From Anaerolineae bacterium (GTDB lineage: Bacteria > Chloroflexota > Anaerolineae > Aggregatilineales > Phototrophicaceae): a stretch of DNA of 64,000 bases. Position numbers and translations under genes: made by a program. Shown here piece after piece: positions 8,428 to 18,330 of the stretch. The stretch lies in the NCBI GenBank assembly GCA_022843385.1, contig JALHNT010000011.1, forward strand, positions 44,032 through 108,031, written 5' to 3'. Every line of letters begins with the position of its first letter. The first letter of the stretch is position 1. The notes beneath the pieces were generated by a model. That model was not told the DNA's origin and ran no database searches. It worked only from the letters and a program-made list of their open reading frames with translations.

Positions 8428-8517
8428 ATGTCGCAGCATAGCTCCTCTAACGAATGACATCAAGCCATACCGGCAGCGATAAACAGGGCGTTGACCCCGC
8501 CTGAAATTGTGCTGCAA

Positions 8518-9543
8518 TCACAGCGGGGTAATGCTGTGCAACATCATCAGGAAGGTTGGCTTGAAGGCATCGAGCGCGTCACGATCTGGAGTCGAGAGGG
8601 CGTACATCTCAAACGCCGCGTCGGCATTCACCGTCACCACGATGAAAAGCTGCCGACCATTCTCGGCGCGACCGGAGAAGCCTACACCGCGATTCTCCTT
8701 GACCAGAAACTCACCTTCCATCTGCATCCGTGACAGGCCAAAGGCTTCTTCCAACTGTGCCCCAACCAGTGCTGGAGAGGCATCGCCATCCAGACCCAGA
8801 TCGGTGAGCGGCTGCGTCAGGATGGTGACCGACAAGCCTTCGATGATGTCGCCTGACCCGCTGGCGACAATCTCCAGATCGCTTTCCTGTTCAAATAACC
8901 CGACCAGCGAGGGATCATCGATTGCTTCCCAGCCGCGTGGGTAGCTGATGCCGATGTTAAAATAATCGCTTTCCAGACTGCCGTTGAGCGTTTCCGGCTC
9001 CACCGTCGTGATGCCGCCGATCAGATTGCCCCAGGTATAGGCATAATCGACCGGGTCATCCACCGTCGCCAATCCGAAGATGATGAGGTAACCATTCTGC
9101 GTCCACAGATTATTCAGATAGCCGCGCCCATCGCTTCCAACGCCGACCAGGGTCGTTGACCGTCGTCCGGTAATTGCCAGATCGAATTGTTCGCTGACTT
9201 CCCAGCCGGTGATTTCCACCACGGTCGTCACCAGATCATCCAGCGCGGTATCTTCATCGGCATCCAGTTGCTCCAGCGGCACAGCCAGCAGATGTAGAGT
9301 CGGCCCTTCGGCTACCGTCTCAGGATCGTCATCTACGGTGGCCGCCAGATCATCGTCATTTTCGGCGAAGTAGACTCCATTATTGGCCTCCCATACCCAT
9401 TCTGACGGGTAGGGGAAGGTGAAACCGGCATCCATCTCAGTGAAGGTGCCGTCCAGCGGGAAGAGCAGCTCATCCTGCCGGGCAAAACTGGCCGCCGGGA
9501 TGATGAGCAGCGCGATCAACAGCAACACAAACCACTTACGCAT
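8518..9543 (-). CDS. Secreted two-domain protein of unknown function (PsbP/DcrB-like fold suspected)
   Basis: 342 residues from the ATG at 9543, which begins the signal peptide MRKWFVLLLIALLIIPAASF and follows AAAGGAAA. The mature part appears to contain two related domains: the first begins GFTFPYPSEWVWE, the second FNIGISYPRGWEA, each continuing through alternating strands and an acidic helix. The aromatic-Pro-x-x-W opening is typical of PsbP/MOG1-like lipoprotein domains. The function is unknown. A longer ATG-less extension to 9618 would put extra residues before the signal peptide and is rejected. Confidence 0.72.
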   Translation of the reverse strand: MRKWFVLLLIALLIIPAASFARQDELLFPLDGTFTEMDAGFTFPYPSEWVWEANNGVYFAENDDDLAATVDDDPETVAEGPTLHLLAVPLEQLDADEDTALDDLVTTVVEITGWEVSEQFDLAITGRRSTTLVGVGSDGRGYLNNLWTQNGYLIIFGLATVDDPVDYAYTWGNLIGGITTVEPETLNGSLESDYFNIGISYPRGWEAIDDPSLVGLFEQESDLEIVASGSGDIIEGLSVTILTQPLTDLGLDGDASPALVGAQLEEAFGLSRMQMEGEFLVKENRGVGFSGRAENGRQLFIVVTVNADAAFEMYALSTPDRDALDAFKPTFLMMLHSITPL

Positions 9544-9668
9544 GAGGGTGTTTCCTTTAGACTGAGCTTCTATGATGCAGCAACTATAGTGGGATTCGGT
9601 GCTGCGAATATCCGTCAAATGGAGGAAAATAGATCGGAAATTGTCTGGATTGGAGCAGGCTGACTGTG

Positions 9669-11957
9669 ATGGTACTCACGCCTTCCCTCACACGCCGCGA
9701 CTGGCTGATCGGCGTGGTCATCATGCTGCTGGCCTTCGCCCTGCGTACCAGCATTATCCTGGAGCGCGCTGCGGTTGATCCGTTGTTTGCCAGCTACCCG
9801 GAAGGCAGCGATCAGTTGACCTATGTCATGCAGGCCATGCTCTGGGAACGGGGCGAATGGCCCTGGACACAGTTCCAGTGGCAGCCGGGCTTCACCTACT
9901 TCCTGGTGGGGGTGCGGGCGCTGGTGGGGACGAGCATCGGTCAGATGACGCTGGGGCTGGCGCTGGTGAGCGCCTGGAGTTGTGGTCTGATGCTGGCCGT
10001 CGGCTGGCTGGCAAGCGGGCGGCGCTGGGTTGGTTATGTGTCGGGTGGGCTGCTAACGCTGTATCCGGTGGCGATCTTCTACTCCTCAGCCCTGTTGACC
10101 GAAAGCCTGGCGACGGTGTATGTCGTCCTTTTCCTGCTGCTGGTTCTGTGGCAGCGGCTGCGAGTCGCGTGGTGGCGCAGCGCACTGATCGGCCTGACGC
10201 TCGGCCTGCTGGCAATCACCCGCACCAATCTGACGCTGCTGGGGTTGGCCTGGGCGCTGGCGTTGTGGTGGTGGCTGACACCTGCTTCATCGGGTCTGAC
10301 GTCAGTGCCTTTGAACTCAGCCCGCAGTCCGTTGTCGGGTCAAACCCGGCGACTTCTCTACTGGATTTTTCACCTGATCTTTACGCTCATTTTTCTGGCG
10401 CTGCCGATCCTGCCGGTCACGCTGTGGAACCGGCAGGCGGCGGAGGGTGGCCCGTTTGCCCTGATTACGACGACCGGCATCGATGAGGTTTATCGCGGCA
10501 ACAATCGCGACGCCACCGGTCTGCGCAGCACCGACCCGGCCATGTTCACGGCGGATGATGGCTATATGGCGGCGCTCATCAGCGATGCCCGGCGCGATCC
10601 GCTGCGTTTCGTCGAGCTGCAACTGCGCAAATCCGGGTTGTACTGGGGGGCGGCAGAACCGGCCAATAATGTCGATTATGATCGGAGTGGCGAGCAGGTA
10701 TCGCCGCTGCTGCGCGCCATCCCGCTGGACTTCGGCATCCTGGCACTGCTGGGCTGGCTGGGCGTGACTCTGCTGCTGGCTTCGGCTGTTGGCTGGCGAC
10801 CGGCGCTCTTCTTCGCGCTGGTCAATCTGCTGATCTTCGCCGGAGTGATGCTGTTGTGGGCGGAGGGTCGGCTGAAGCAACCAGCGGTGCCACCCTTGAT
10901 CGTCACGGCGTCCTATGCCCTGGTCGTCATCGGCGATGGGCTGCGCCGGCAGCGCTGGGGCTGGCTGGCTCGGTGGGCGGCTGCGCCAGCAGTCGTCCTG
11001 CTGCTGATCTATGGCAGCCTGAACTGGGCGATGGACTATCTGCCGCAGAACCGTCCGCTATCCGGCTTGCCAGCCAATGCGACCGCGCTGAACCTCACCT
11101 TCGATGAACACTTGGAACTGGTGGGCTGGCGGGCGCTGCCGGAATGGCCGGCGGCTGAACGCGGCTGGAGCAACTTTCTCCGATCGTATGTGGTGCAGCT
11201 TTACTGGCGGGTGAATGAACCGGTCGATCACGATTATGTCGCCTATCTGGCCTATATCGATGACGACCAGCGCCTGGCGGGCGTTGACCGGTCTATCGGC
11301 ACCGTCAGCTTCCGTCCGCGCCCGACCAGCCAGTGGCAGCCAGGGGAGATTTATGGCGAGATCATCGGCTTCTGGCTGCCGCGCGATCTGCCGCAGGAGC
11401 GCAGTCTGGAGGTGCGGCTGGGGGTGTATCTGGCTGAAGGCGATGGCGCACAGCCTCCGCTCATCCTCCCGGTGGCGGCCACTTCGCTGCCCGATCAGCC
11501 GACCTCTATCGCGCTGGGGCGGCTGGCAATTGTGGACAGCGGCCTGATAGGGTCACGACCAGAGGGATTCGATCAGATGAATATCCCCTTTGGTGGGCAG
11601 ATCGCGCTGGCGGGTTTTCAAATGCCGGCTGAAGCTGCGCCGGGCGCGACCATCACGCTGGATTTCAACTGGCTGGGGCTGACTGAGATGACGACGGCTT
11701 ACACCCAGTTCGTCCACCTCATCGCCCCGGATGGCAGTCTGGTAGACCAGGCCGATACTCAGCCGCACGGCAACACCTTCGTCACCTCGACCTGGCCGCC
11801 GGATTACCCGATCCACGATCGCATCAGCCTGACGCTGCCGGATGCGCCAGGAACTTACACCGTCTATACCGGCTGGTATCATCCACTGACCTTTGAGCGG
11901 TTGGCGGTGGATGCGCCGGATAACCGTTGGCGGCTGGGCGAGATCACTATCCGCTAG
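9669..11957 (+). CDS. GT39-like integral membrane glycosyltransferase with a C-terminal beta domain
   Basis: About 762 residues. Residues 1-450 hold ten or more transmembrane helices. The first external loop (ASYPEGSDQLTYVMQAML) carries the acidic residue expected of PMT/ArnT-type enzymes that use polyprenyl-phosphate sugars. Residues 460-763 are non-membrane and strand-rich, in two beta-sandwich-like parts; QIALAGFQMPAEAAPGATITL and YTVYTGWYHPLTFERL look like galactose-binding-type strands. The domain probably lies outside the membrane. Either GTG 9666 or ATG 9669 could start. Donor and acceptor are unknown. Confidence 0.8.
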   Translation: MVLTPSLTRRDWLIGVVIMLLAFALRTSIILERAAVDPLFASYPEGSDQLTYVMQAMLWERGEWPWTQFQWQPGFTYFLVGVRALVGTSIGQMTLGLALVSAWSCGLMLAVGWLASGRRWVGYVSGGLLTLYPVAIFYSSALLTESLATVYVVLFLLLVLWQRLRVAWWRSALIGLTLGLLAITRTNLTLLGLAWALALWWWLTPASSGLTSVPLNSARSPLSGQTRRLLYWIFHLIFTLIFLALPILPVTLWNRQAAEGGPFALITTTGIDEVYRGNNRDATGLRSTDPAMFTADDGYMAALISDARRDPLRFVELQLRKSGLYWGAAEPANNVDYDRSGEQVSPLLRAIPLDFGILALLGWLGVTLLLASAVGWRPALFFALVNLLIFAGVMLLWAEGRLKQPAVPPLIVTASYALVVIGDGLRRQRWGWLARWAAAPAVVLLLIYGSLNWAMDYLPQNRPLSGLPANATALNLTFDEHLELVGWRALPEWPAAERGWSNFLRSYVVQLYWRVNEPVDHDYVAYLAYIDDDQRLAGVDRSIGTVSFRPRPTSQWQPGEIYGEIIGFWLPRDLPQERSLEVRLGVYLAEGDGAQPPLILPVAATSLPDQPTSIALGRLAIVDSGLIGSRPEGFDQMNIPFGGQIALAGFQMPAEAAPGATITLDFNWLGLTEMTTAYTQFVHLIAPDGSLVDQADTQPHGNTFVTSTWPPDYPIHDRISLTLPDAPGTYTVYTGWYHPLTFERLAVDAPDNRWRLGEITIR

Positions 11958-12047
11958 GTGCCGTCAGGCCAGTTGGTCTGATTGCAGGTCACATGCTTTG
12001 TCTGTAGCATAGGGGCAGGTTTAGTTGGCCAACAAAGGACACACAAC

Positions 12048-13307
12048 GTGATCTCCCCCATTGAGCAAAAAGTGCTGGACGCCATCGACCTGCCCGGTCT
12101 GCTGGCCTTCCTCGACCAGATGGTGGCCTACCCCAGCCTGGGCGGAAACGAAAGCCCGATCCAGCGCTTCCTGGCCGAGCAGATGCCGGCGATGGGGCTG
12201 ACCGTCGATGTGTGGCAACTGGATTTCGCGGCGCTGCGGCAGCACCCGGCCTTCAGCATCGAGATCGAGCGCACCGAAGGCCTGGGCGTCGTCGGTCAGA
12301 TGGGACAGGGTGACGGGCGTTCGCTGATCTTCAACGGGCATATCGATGTGGTGCCGATGGGCGACCCGGCGAACTGGCACTATCCCCCCTGGCGGGCGAC
12401 GCTGGACGAGGGCAAGGTCTATGGACGCGGGGCGCTGGATATGAAGGGCGGCCTGTGCTGTGGCCTGTTCGCTGCCAAAGCCATCCACGACGCCGGCGTT
12501 CAACTGAAAGGGAAACTGCTGATCGAGAGCGTGATCGGCGAGGAAGATGGCGGCGTCGGCACGCTGGCGACCATCCTGCGCGGCTATCAGGCGGATGCGG
12601 CGGTCATCATGGAACCGACCCAGTTGATGATCGCTCCGGCGCAGGCGGGTGCGCTCAACTTCCGCATCACCGTCCCCGGTCACTCGGCGCATGGGGCGCT
12701 GCGTTCGGAAGGCGTCAGCGCGATTGAGAAGTTCATCCCGCTGTATCAGGCCATCATGACCTTCGAGGCGCAGCGCAACGCAGGCGTCTCCGACCCGTTG
12801 TTCGCCGCCTATCCCATCCCGTATCCGATCTGTGTCGGTACGCTCCAGGCGGGCAACTGGGCCTCGACGGTGGCTGAAAGCCTGACGTTTGAAGGGCGCT
12901 TCGGCGTGGCGGTGGGTGAGGATGTGACGGCAGCGCGGCGGGCATTCGAAGCCATGATCCAGCAGGCGGCCCAGGCCGACCCCTGGCTGCGTCAGCATCC
13001 GCCGGTCATGAGCTGGTGGGGTGGGCAGTTTGAGCCGGCCAGCATCCCGGCTGACCACGCCATCGTCACCACCGTTGGCAGCGCTTTCACGGCCATCACC
13101 GGCAGCGCCCCCACCTTGCAGGGGATGCCCTACGGGGCGGATATGCGGCTGCTGGTCAACAACGGCGCGACGCCGACGCTGATGTTCGGCCCCGGCGATG
13201 TCCGCAAAGCCCATCAACCCGATGAGTATGTCCCGCTGCATGACCTGGAAGTGACCGCCCGCACCCTGGCGCTGACGGCGCTGCGCTTCTGTGGGGTGGT
13301 GGAATAG
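12048..13307 (+). CDS. M20 family metallopeptidase (ArgE/DapE-like)
   Basis: About 420 residues. The co-catalytic zinc motifs are present: GHIDVVPMGD (H-x-D), GRGALDMKGG (bridging Asp), GEEDGG (catalytic Glu and ligand), a C-terminal GPGDVRKAHQPDEYV His, and HSAHGALR in the lid/dimerisation domain. Family members hydrolyse N-acyl amino acids or small peptides in the cytoplasm. The GTG at 12048 is chosen because AAAGGA precedes it; the longer ATG version (11982) has an unlike N-terminal tail. The exact substrate is not predictable. Confidence 0.88.
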   Translation: MISPIEQKVLDAIDLPGLLAFLDQMVAYPSLGGNESPIQRFLAEQMPAMGLTVDVWQLDFAALRQHPAFSIEIERTEGLGVVGQMGQGDGRSLIFNGHIDVVPMGDPANWHYPPWRATLDEGKVYGRGALDMKGGLCCGLFAAKAIHDAGVQLKGKLLIESVIGEEDGGVGTLATILRGYQADAAVIMEPTQLMIAPAQAGALNFRITVPGHSAHGALRSEGVSAIEKFIPLYQAIMTFEAQRNAGVSDPLFAAYPIPYPICVGTLQAGNWASTVAESLTFEGRFGVAVGEDVTAARRAFEAMIQQAAQADPWLRQHPPVMSWWGGQFEPASIPADHAIVTTVGSAFTAITGSAPTLQGMPYGADMRLLVNNGATPTLMFGPGDVRKAHQPDEYVPLHDLEVTARTLALTALRFCGVVE

Positions 13308-13311
13308 ACAG

Positions 13312-13336
13312 GGAGCGACAAACAGGCTGTCGCTCC
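13312..13336 (+). terminator. Hairpin terminator after the M20 peptidase gene
   Basis: GGAGCGACA and TGTCGCTCC form a perfect 9-bp stem with a 7-base loop, starting 5 bases after the stop. There is no strong T-run. The minus-strand pseudogene ends 11 bases further on, so the hairpin may serve both. Confidence 0.65.
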
Positions 13337-13346
13337 TGACGGATTA

Positions 13347-14063
13347 TCACGGAGCAGTAAACGCCATCAGCACTGAAGTTTCGCCCGTGGTGAGATCGAG
13401 CGTTTTTACTTCACCTATTCCGGCGGCGTAGTACTTGACTTCGTGGGCTGTGGCTTCTAGCGGGTTGTAATCATAGGTCAGCACAAGGTTATCAAAGTCG
13501 CCGTAAGGTACTGATGTGCTGCCGGTCAGGGTGAGCAGCAGTCCCATATCTTCGGCGTCACCGGGCAAGTATTCCTGGCGATAGGTTTCGCCTTGATGCG
13601 CGGTTGGGTCACCGAACATGACGATGCTGGGCAGCGCGCCATCCACACCCGCTTCCCATGAACCGGATTGCCCGACCAGCCTGCCATCCTGATAATCACT
13701 GACCGCTTCACCCAGATACCAGACATTGCCCGCCTTATCCTGGGCATACTAATCATAGGTATCTTCGCGGATGACGCCATCGAGATAGACGGTGTCCCGC
13801 ACGACGGTAGCGGTAATGCCCATCACCAGCCGTGTCTCGGCCAATACTTCAATCTCGGTGTGTTCCAGCCCTTCGGCTGTTTGCCCTTCATAGGTCCAGC
13901 GCGTGCCAGCGATCAATGGTAGATAGGGATTGTCGATGATCGCAACGAAGTTGGCCGGATCAATTTCGACGCTGTACCCCGGCGCATCCTGGGCGAATGT
14001 CAGCGTAAAGGTCAGCAGCGCCAGCACCATCAGCCCGATCCCGATACGTCCTGCGGTAATCAT
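13347..14063 (-). pseudogene. Secreted-protein gene interrupted by one in-frame TAG
   Basis: The frame reads from ATG 14063 (signal peptide IGLMVLALLTFTLTFAQD) to TAG at 13749-13751, and then continues in the same frame without any other stop to TGA/TAA near 13347. It would encode 238 residues. The break falls in EDTYD-stop-YAQDKAGNVWYLGE. A Trp at this place would complete a natural YDWYAQDKAGNVWYLGE stretch, and TGG to TAG is a single change. The downstream half retains a normal composition and ends in ETSVLMAFTAP. It is either a recent pseudogene, a readthrough gene or a sequencing error. It lies 27 bases after the histidine kinase gene on the same strand. Confidence 0.75.
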
Positions 14064-14090
14064 GAGCCTTCCCCTTTTCGGTTGCCGTCC

Positions 14091-15563
14091 TCAAACCGAG
14101 GACGGGTCGATAAGGGCATGGTCAGGCGGCCGCATTAAATGGGGATTAAGTGGCAGCGTCACGACAAAACGTGACCCAGCGCCGGTGCCGCTGACGACCT
14201 GAATCGACCCGTGATGACGCTCAACGATGCGTTTGGCAATCGCGAGTCCCAGGCCAAACCCACCCTGCTGCCGATTCCGCGCCGAATCAATCCGATAGAA
14301 ACGCTCGAAGATGTGGGCTTGTTGTGCGGCTGGAATGCCCGGCCCGCTGTCTTCGACCACCAGTTGCAGCGCCGACTCGTGCATCGCGGCGCTGATCCGC
14401 ACCAGCCCCTGCGCGGGCGTGTACTTGACCGCATTATCGAACAGGTTGAAAACCAGTTGAATCAACTGCCCTTCATCCCCCGTCAGCCACAAATCCGGCG
14501 CTATCGCGCGTTCCAGTCGGATGCCCTTCTCCTGTGCCGTCGGGTCAAACTGTTCGGCGATGGTATGGAGCAGCAGACTGAAATGCACCGGGTCGGCCTG
14601 CAAGGGGCGCTCGCGCGAGTCGGTGCGCGCCAACAGCAGCAGCGCATCGGTCAGGTGGGCTAATCGCTGGATTTCTTCCTGAATGCTGACCAACGCCGCC
14701 TGATAATCAGCCGCCTGTCGCTCGCGGCTCAGGGTCACTTCCAACCCGGTCTGGATGATCGAGAGGGGTGTTCGCAGCTCATGGGCGGCGTCGGCGGTGA
14801 ACTGACGCTGGCGCTGAAAGGCTTGTTCCAGGCGATGCAGCATGGCGTTGAAAGTCTGTACCAGTTGCTCCAGCTCGATCTCCGCAGCCGCCGAGTCCAT
14901 GCGGCGCGACAGATCGGTTTCGTTGATCTCGGCAGCCGCTCGGACAGCAGCCCGTATCGGCACCAGGGCGCGGTTCGCCAGAAACCAGCCACTCAGCGGG
15001 GCGGCGACCAGGACAAACAGGGTGAGCAGCAGCAGCAGATGACGGATGCTCTCTTGCAACGTGCGCGTCTCGGCCAGCGAGAGACCCACCTGCAACACAT
15101 AACGCGACTCATAGGGCAGCGGCAACGAATAGAGCTGCATCTCTCCGGTGCCGGCGGCTTCGCTCCAGGGCAGGGTGGTGAAAACCGCCTCACCTGTCGC
15201 CGGGAGAGGTGTGACCGGCAGCGTGAAATCAGCGCTGCTGCCGAGAATATCACCTGTCGTCTGGTCAATCAGCCGGATGAAAAAGCGCTTCTCGCGCAGG
15301 AAGCTCTGGGTGGCGAGGTCATCATTCGCCAGTTGCGCCTGGACATCTTCCAGATCCACTGGATTTTGCGGTTCATCGGCATTGTAGAGGAGCAGCGAGA
15401 CCTGGTTGCCGGTCAGACGCAGGGTGTTATTGACCTGGTCTTCCAGCCAGCCGGAGATCGCCAGATACAGGATCAGGCTGATGCCGACCTGTACCACGCC
15501 CAGCAGCAGCAGTCCCCATAAGGCCAGCCGAACCCGCAGACTCCTAAGCCTGATCGGGGTCAA
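14091..15563 (-). CDS. Sensor histidine kinase (OmpR partner)
   Basis: About 490 residues. There is one N-terminal transmembrane helix (ALWGLLLLGVVQVGISLILYL), an extracytoplasmic sensor of about 150 residues, a second helix (HLLLLLTLFVLVAAPLSGWFL), then HAMP, a DHp with the phospho-His in AADAAHELRTPLS-like context (residues TADAAHELRTPLSII), and a HATPase domain with N (LFDNAVKYT), G1 (DSGPGIP) and G2 (GGFGLGLAI) boxes. The start is uncertain: TTG 15563 overlaps the response-regulator gene by 20 bases, whereas ATG 15608 would overlap by 65. The signal sensed is unknown. It is translationally coupled to the upstream regulator. Confidence 0.88.
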   Translation of the reverse strand: MTPIRLRSLRVRLALWGLLLLGVVQVGISLILYLAISGWLEDQVNNTLRLTGNQVSLLLYNADEPQNPVDLEDVQAQLANDDLATQSFLREKRFFIRLIDQTTGDILGSSADFTLPVTPLPATGEAVFTTLPWSEAAGTGEMQLYSLPLPYESRYVLQVGLSLAETRTLQESIRHLLLLLTLFVLVAAPLSGWFLANRALVPIRAAVRAAAEINETDLSRRMDSAAAEIELEQLVQTFNAMLHRLEQAFQRQRQFTADAAHELRTPLSIIQTGLEVTLSRERQAADYQAALVSIQEEIQRLAHLTDALLLLARTDSRERPLQADPVHFSLLLHTIAEQFDPTAQEKGIRLERAIAPDLWLTGDEGQLIQLVFNLFDNAVKYTPAQGLVRISAAMHESALQLVVEDSGPGIPAAQQAHIFERFYRIDSARNRQQGGFGLGLAIAKRIVERHHGSIQVVSGTGAGSRFVVTLPLNPHLMRPPDHALIDPSSV

Positions 15564-16224
15564 CCAACTGATAACCCGTGCCGCGAACGGTGCGAATGAC
15601 TTTCTCATCGTGGTCATCATCAATCTTCTTCCGCAGATAGCGAATGTAGACATCCACCACGTTCGAATCCGGCGCATCCTGGTAATTCCACAGATGCTCG
15701 GCAATCGTCGCCCGCGACAACACCTGATTGGGGTGGCGCATCAGCATCTCCAGCAGGGCATATTCTTTGGTTGACAGGTCAATGACCGCCTCACCGCGCC
15801 GGGCTGTGCGGCTGATGGTATCCAGCACCAGATCGCGCACGGTCAGGGTAGTCGATTTCTGATAACTATCGCGCCGCGCCAACGCCCGCAGCCGTGCCAG
15901 CAGTTCGCGGAAAGCGAACGGTTTCACCAGATAATCATCCGCGCCGCTGTCCAGCCCCAGCACCCGATCATCGACCGTATCCCGCGCCGTCAACATCAGC
16001 ACCGGCGTGATGATGCGCTGGTTACGCAGCTCGCGGCACACCTCGTAGCCGTTCTTGCCCGGCAGCATGATATCCAGCACGATGACATCATAGGCGAAGT
16101 TCAGCCCCCAGTGCAGCCCATCATCGCCATTGTCTGCCGTATCGACGGCGTAGTGCTGCTCCTGCAACCCTTGCACCAGAAAATTCAGCAGCTTCTTTTC
16201 GTCTTCCACCAGCAACAGTCGCAT
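15544..16224 (-). CDS. OmpR/PhoB family response regulator
   Basis: 226 residues. The receiver domain has the acidic pair (LLLVEDEKK), phospho-acceptor Asp in VIVLDIMLPG, switch Thr in LMLTARD and Lys in YLVKPFAF. The C-terminal winged helix (about 130-226) has ALLEMLMRHPNQVLSR, VDVYIRYLRKKID and VRGTGYQL. ATG 16224 follows a GGGAGG sequence at good spacing; a GTG at 16227 is also possible. It is the first gene of the operon with the kinase. DNA targets are not known. Confidence 0.92.
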   Translation of the reverse strand: MRLLLVEDEKKLLNFLVQGLQEQHYAVDTADNGDDGLHWGLNFAYDVIVLDIMLPGKNGYEVCRELRNQRIITPVLMLTARDTVDDRVLGLDSGADDYLVKPFAFRELLARLRALARRDSYQKSTTLTVRDLVLDTISRTARRGEAVIDLSTKEYALLEMLMRHPNQVLSRATIAEHLWNYQDAPDSNVVDVYIRYLRKKIDDDHDEKVIRTVRGTGYQLVDPDQA

Positions 16225-16413
16225 CACCCAGCCTCCCGCCTCGCGCCCTAGTCTGATGTCCTTTCATTAAACCACAATGAAGCCGCTTCATCTGAATAAA
16301 AAGTGAGCAGCAATTGGTCTGGCGACTGATCGCCAGGCTGCCGTATGCTGAGGCTTGGATGAACAGGATGATAAACGCGCATATCTATCGGATTCAGGCG
16401 ACAGATTTCGATT

Positions 16414-18330
16414 ATGATGAATAGCAACGCACAGCAATTAGCCTTTGAACATCGACGCATCATGAGCCGTGAATATCAATACCATTGGGAATGGCAGTTA
16501 CAATCCAGCCCGGAGGCGCTCTGGCCGCTGGTGGCGGATACCAACCGTTTCAACCGCGATACCGGCGTGCCAGCCATCGAACGGCGCGGCGACCCCGGCA
16601 GCAATGCCCGGCGCCGGCTGCGGCTGTTCCGCCTGGGCATACCGGTGGAATGGGAAGAAGAACCGTTCGAATGGGTGCGCCCATATCGCTTCGGCGTCAT
16701 CCGTCATTACAACAGCGGCCCGGTCAAAACCATGCGTACCCTGACCGAGCTGCGTCCGCTGCCGGATGGCGGCACCCACCTGACCTACAAAGTCTGGGCG
16801 ACCCCGGCCAACCTGCTCGGCTGGGTCGCTATTCCAGGGCAGATCGGCCTCATCAGCGCCCGCGCCTTCGATAAAGCCTTCCGCCAGTATGACCAGGCGG
16901 CGGTCGTCTCGGCCAGCCAGGCGGCCTCGATGATCCAGTTGCCAGCCGCAGCGGTGGATTTCGCACCGGGCGGACGGGAACGGCTCAAGCGGCTGTGTGA
17001 CCAGATGGTGGCGCAGGGGGCAAAGCCGGAGATCGTCTCGCGGCTGCGTGAGCTGCTGGAACGGGAAGATGATCTGACGCTGGCGCGCATTCGGCCTTAT
17101 GCCCTGGCCGACCAGTGTGGCATCAGCCGGCGTGTTGTGCTGGAACACTGTCTGCTGGCGACCCGGCGCGGCATCCTCGAATTCGAGTGGGATGTGTTGT
17201 GTCCGCTGTGCCGCAACGCCAAAGTCACCAGCCTGACGCTGGGCGAGATCGCCAACGATGTTCACTGCGATATGTGCAATGTCGATTTCAGCGTCAACTT
17301 CGAGCAGTCGGTCGAACTGACTTTTCACCCCAACCCCTCCATCCGTGAGGTCGAACGGACTGAGTTCTGCATCGCCGGGCCACAGACCACACCGCATGTG
17401 GTGGCGCAGCAGCTTTTGCGCGGCGGCGAAGAACGGTTGATTAACCCGACGCTGGAAGGCGGGCGTTACCGACTGCGGACGCTGGGGCTGCGCGGCGGGG
17501 AATATCTTCTGGCAGCAGCCGATGGGCTGGATGAGTTAACGGTGCGCGCCAGCAAGGTCGATGGCTGGCCGGGCGGCGAGGTGAAGATCACGGTGCATCC
17601 CTCGCTGCGTTTCAGGAATGCCACCGATGAGGAGCAGTTGTTCATCCTGGAACGACTGGCCTGGACCGATCAGGCGGTGACAGCGGCGGAAGTGACGGCG
17701 CTCCAGGTCTTTCGTGATCTGTTCGCTGCCGAAGCGCTGCGCCCCGGTCAACAGATTTCAGTCGGCAGCCTGGCGATCCTGTTCACCGACCTGCGCGGCT
17801 CGACCAGGCTCTACAACCAGATTGGCGATGCCCCGGCTTTCGGGCTGGTGATGACCCACTTTGATGTGCTGCGCGAGGCCATCACCGAAGAGGGCGGCGC
17901 GGTGGTCAAGACCATCGGCGATGCCATCATGGCTGTCTTCCGCCGACCCGCGCCAGCGCTGCGAGCGATCCTGAAAGCGCAGGAACAGCTTCAGGAAACC
18001 TTCAGCAGCCAGCCGGTGCAGTTGAAAGCCGGCATTCATTATGGCGCGTGCATCGCCGTCACGCTCAATGACCGGCTCGATTACTTCGGCTCGACCGTGA
18101 ACAAAGCCTCACGGCTGGAGGGCTTCTCATCCGGCGAAGACATCGTCATCTCCAACGCTGTCTATACCGACCCGGAAGTGAGCGACCTGCTGGAGACAGG
18201 TGGGTATCCCGTTGAACCGTTTGAGACCCAGCTCAAAGGATTCGACGATCACTTTGCGCTGTGGCGGGTGGCTCAGGCCAGGGCGAACTCATCCTCAGTG
18301 CAGACGCGCAGCACGCCGGCCAGTTCATGA
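16414..18330 (+). CDS. Class III adenylate cyclase with SRPBCC and zinc-ribbon (DUF5939-like) regions
   Basis: 638 residues, no membrane segment. Residues 20-160 form an SRPBCC/START-like ligand fold (SSPEALWPLVADTNRFNRDTG). The middle region has a Cys-x-x-Cys pair at about 263 (CPLCRN) and another at about 284 (CDMC), as in DUF5939 cyclases. The catalytic domain spans about 445-630. Metal-binding Asp residues are in FTDLRGST and GDAIMAVF, the adenine-selecting Lys in VVKTIGDA and Asp in RLDYFGST, and the transition-state Asn and Arg in TVNKASRLEG. All expected residues for cAMP synthesis are present. The 3' end overlaps the convergent regulator gene by 58 bases. Confidence 0.87.
   Translation: MMNSNAQQLAFEHRRIMSREYQYHWEWQLQSSPEALWPLVADTNRFNRDTGVPAIERRGDPGSNARRRLRLFRLGIPVEWEEEPFEWVRPYRFGVIRHYNSGPVKTMRTLTELRPLPDGGTHLTYKVWATPANLLGWVAIPGQIGLISARAFDKAFRQYDQAAVVSASQAASMIQLPAAAVDFAPGGRERLKRLCDQMVAQGAKPEIVSRLRELLEREDDLTLARIRPYALADQCGISRRVVLEHCLLATRRGILEFEWDVLCPLCRNAKVTSLTLGEIANDVHCDMCNVDFSVNFEQSVELTFHPNPSIREVERTEFCIAGPQTTPHVVAQQLLRGGEERLINPTLEGGRYRLRTLGLRGGEYLLAAADGLDELTVRASKVDGWPGGEVKITVHPSLRFRNATDEEQLFILERLAWTDQAVTAAEVTALQVFRDLFAAEALRPGQQISVGSLAILFTDLRGSTRLYNQIGDAPAFGLVMTHFDVLREAITEEGGAVVKTIGDAIMAVFRRPAPALRAILKAQEQLQETFSSQPVQLKAGIHYGACIAVTLNDRLDYFGSTVNKASRLEGFSSGEDIVISNAVYTDPEVSDLLETGGYPVEPFETQLKGFDDHFALWRVAQARANSSSVQTRSTPASS

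Noticed and set aside
12021..13241. 406-codon minus-strand frame opposite the M20 peptidase gene
   Set aside because: The plus-strand frame has all M20 motifs; the antisense frame is an Arg/His/Asp-rich shadow typical of GC-rich genes.
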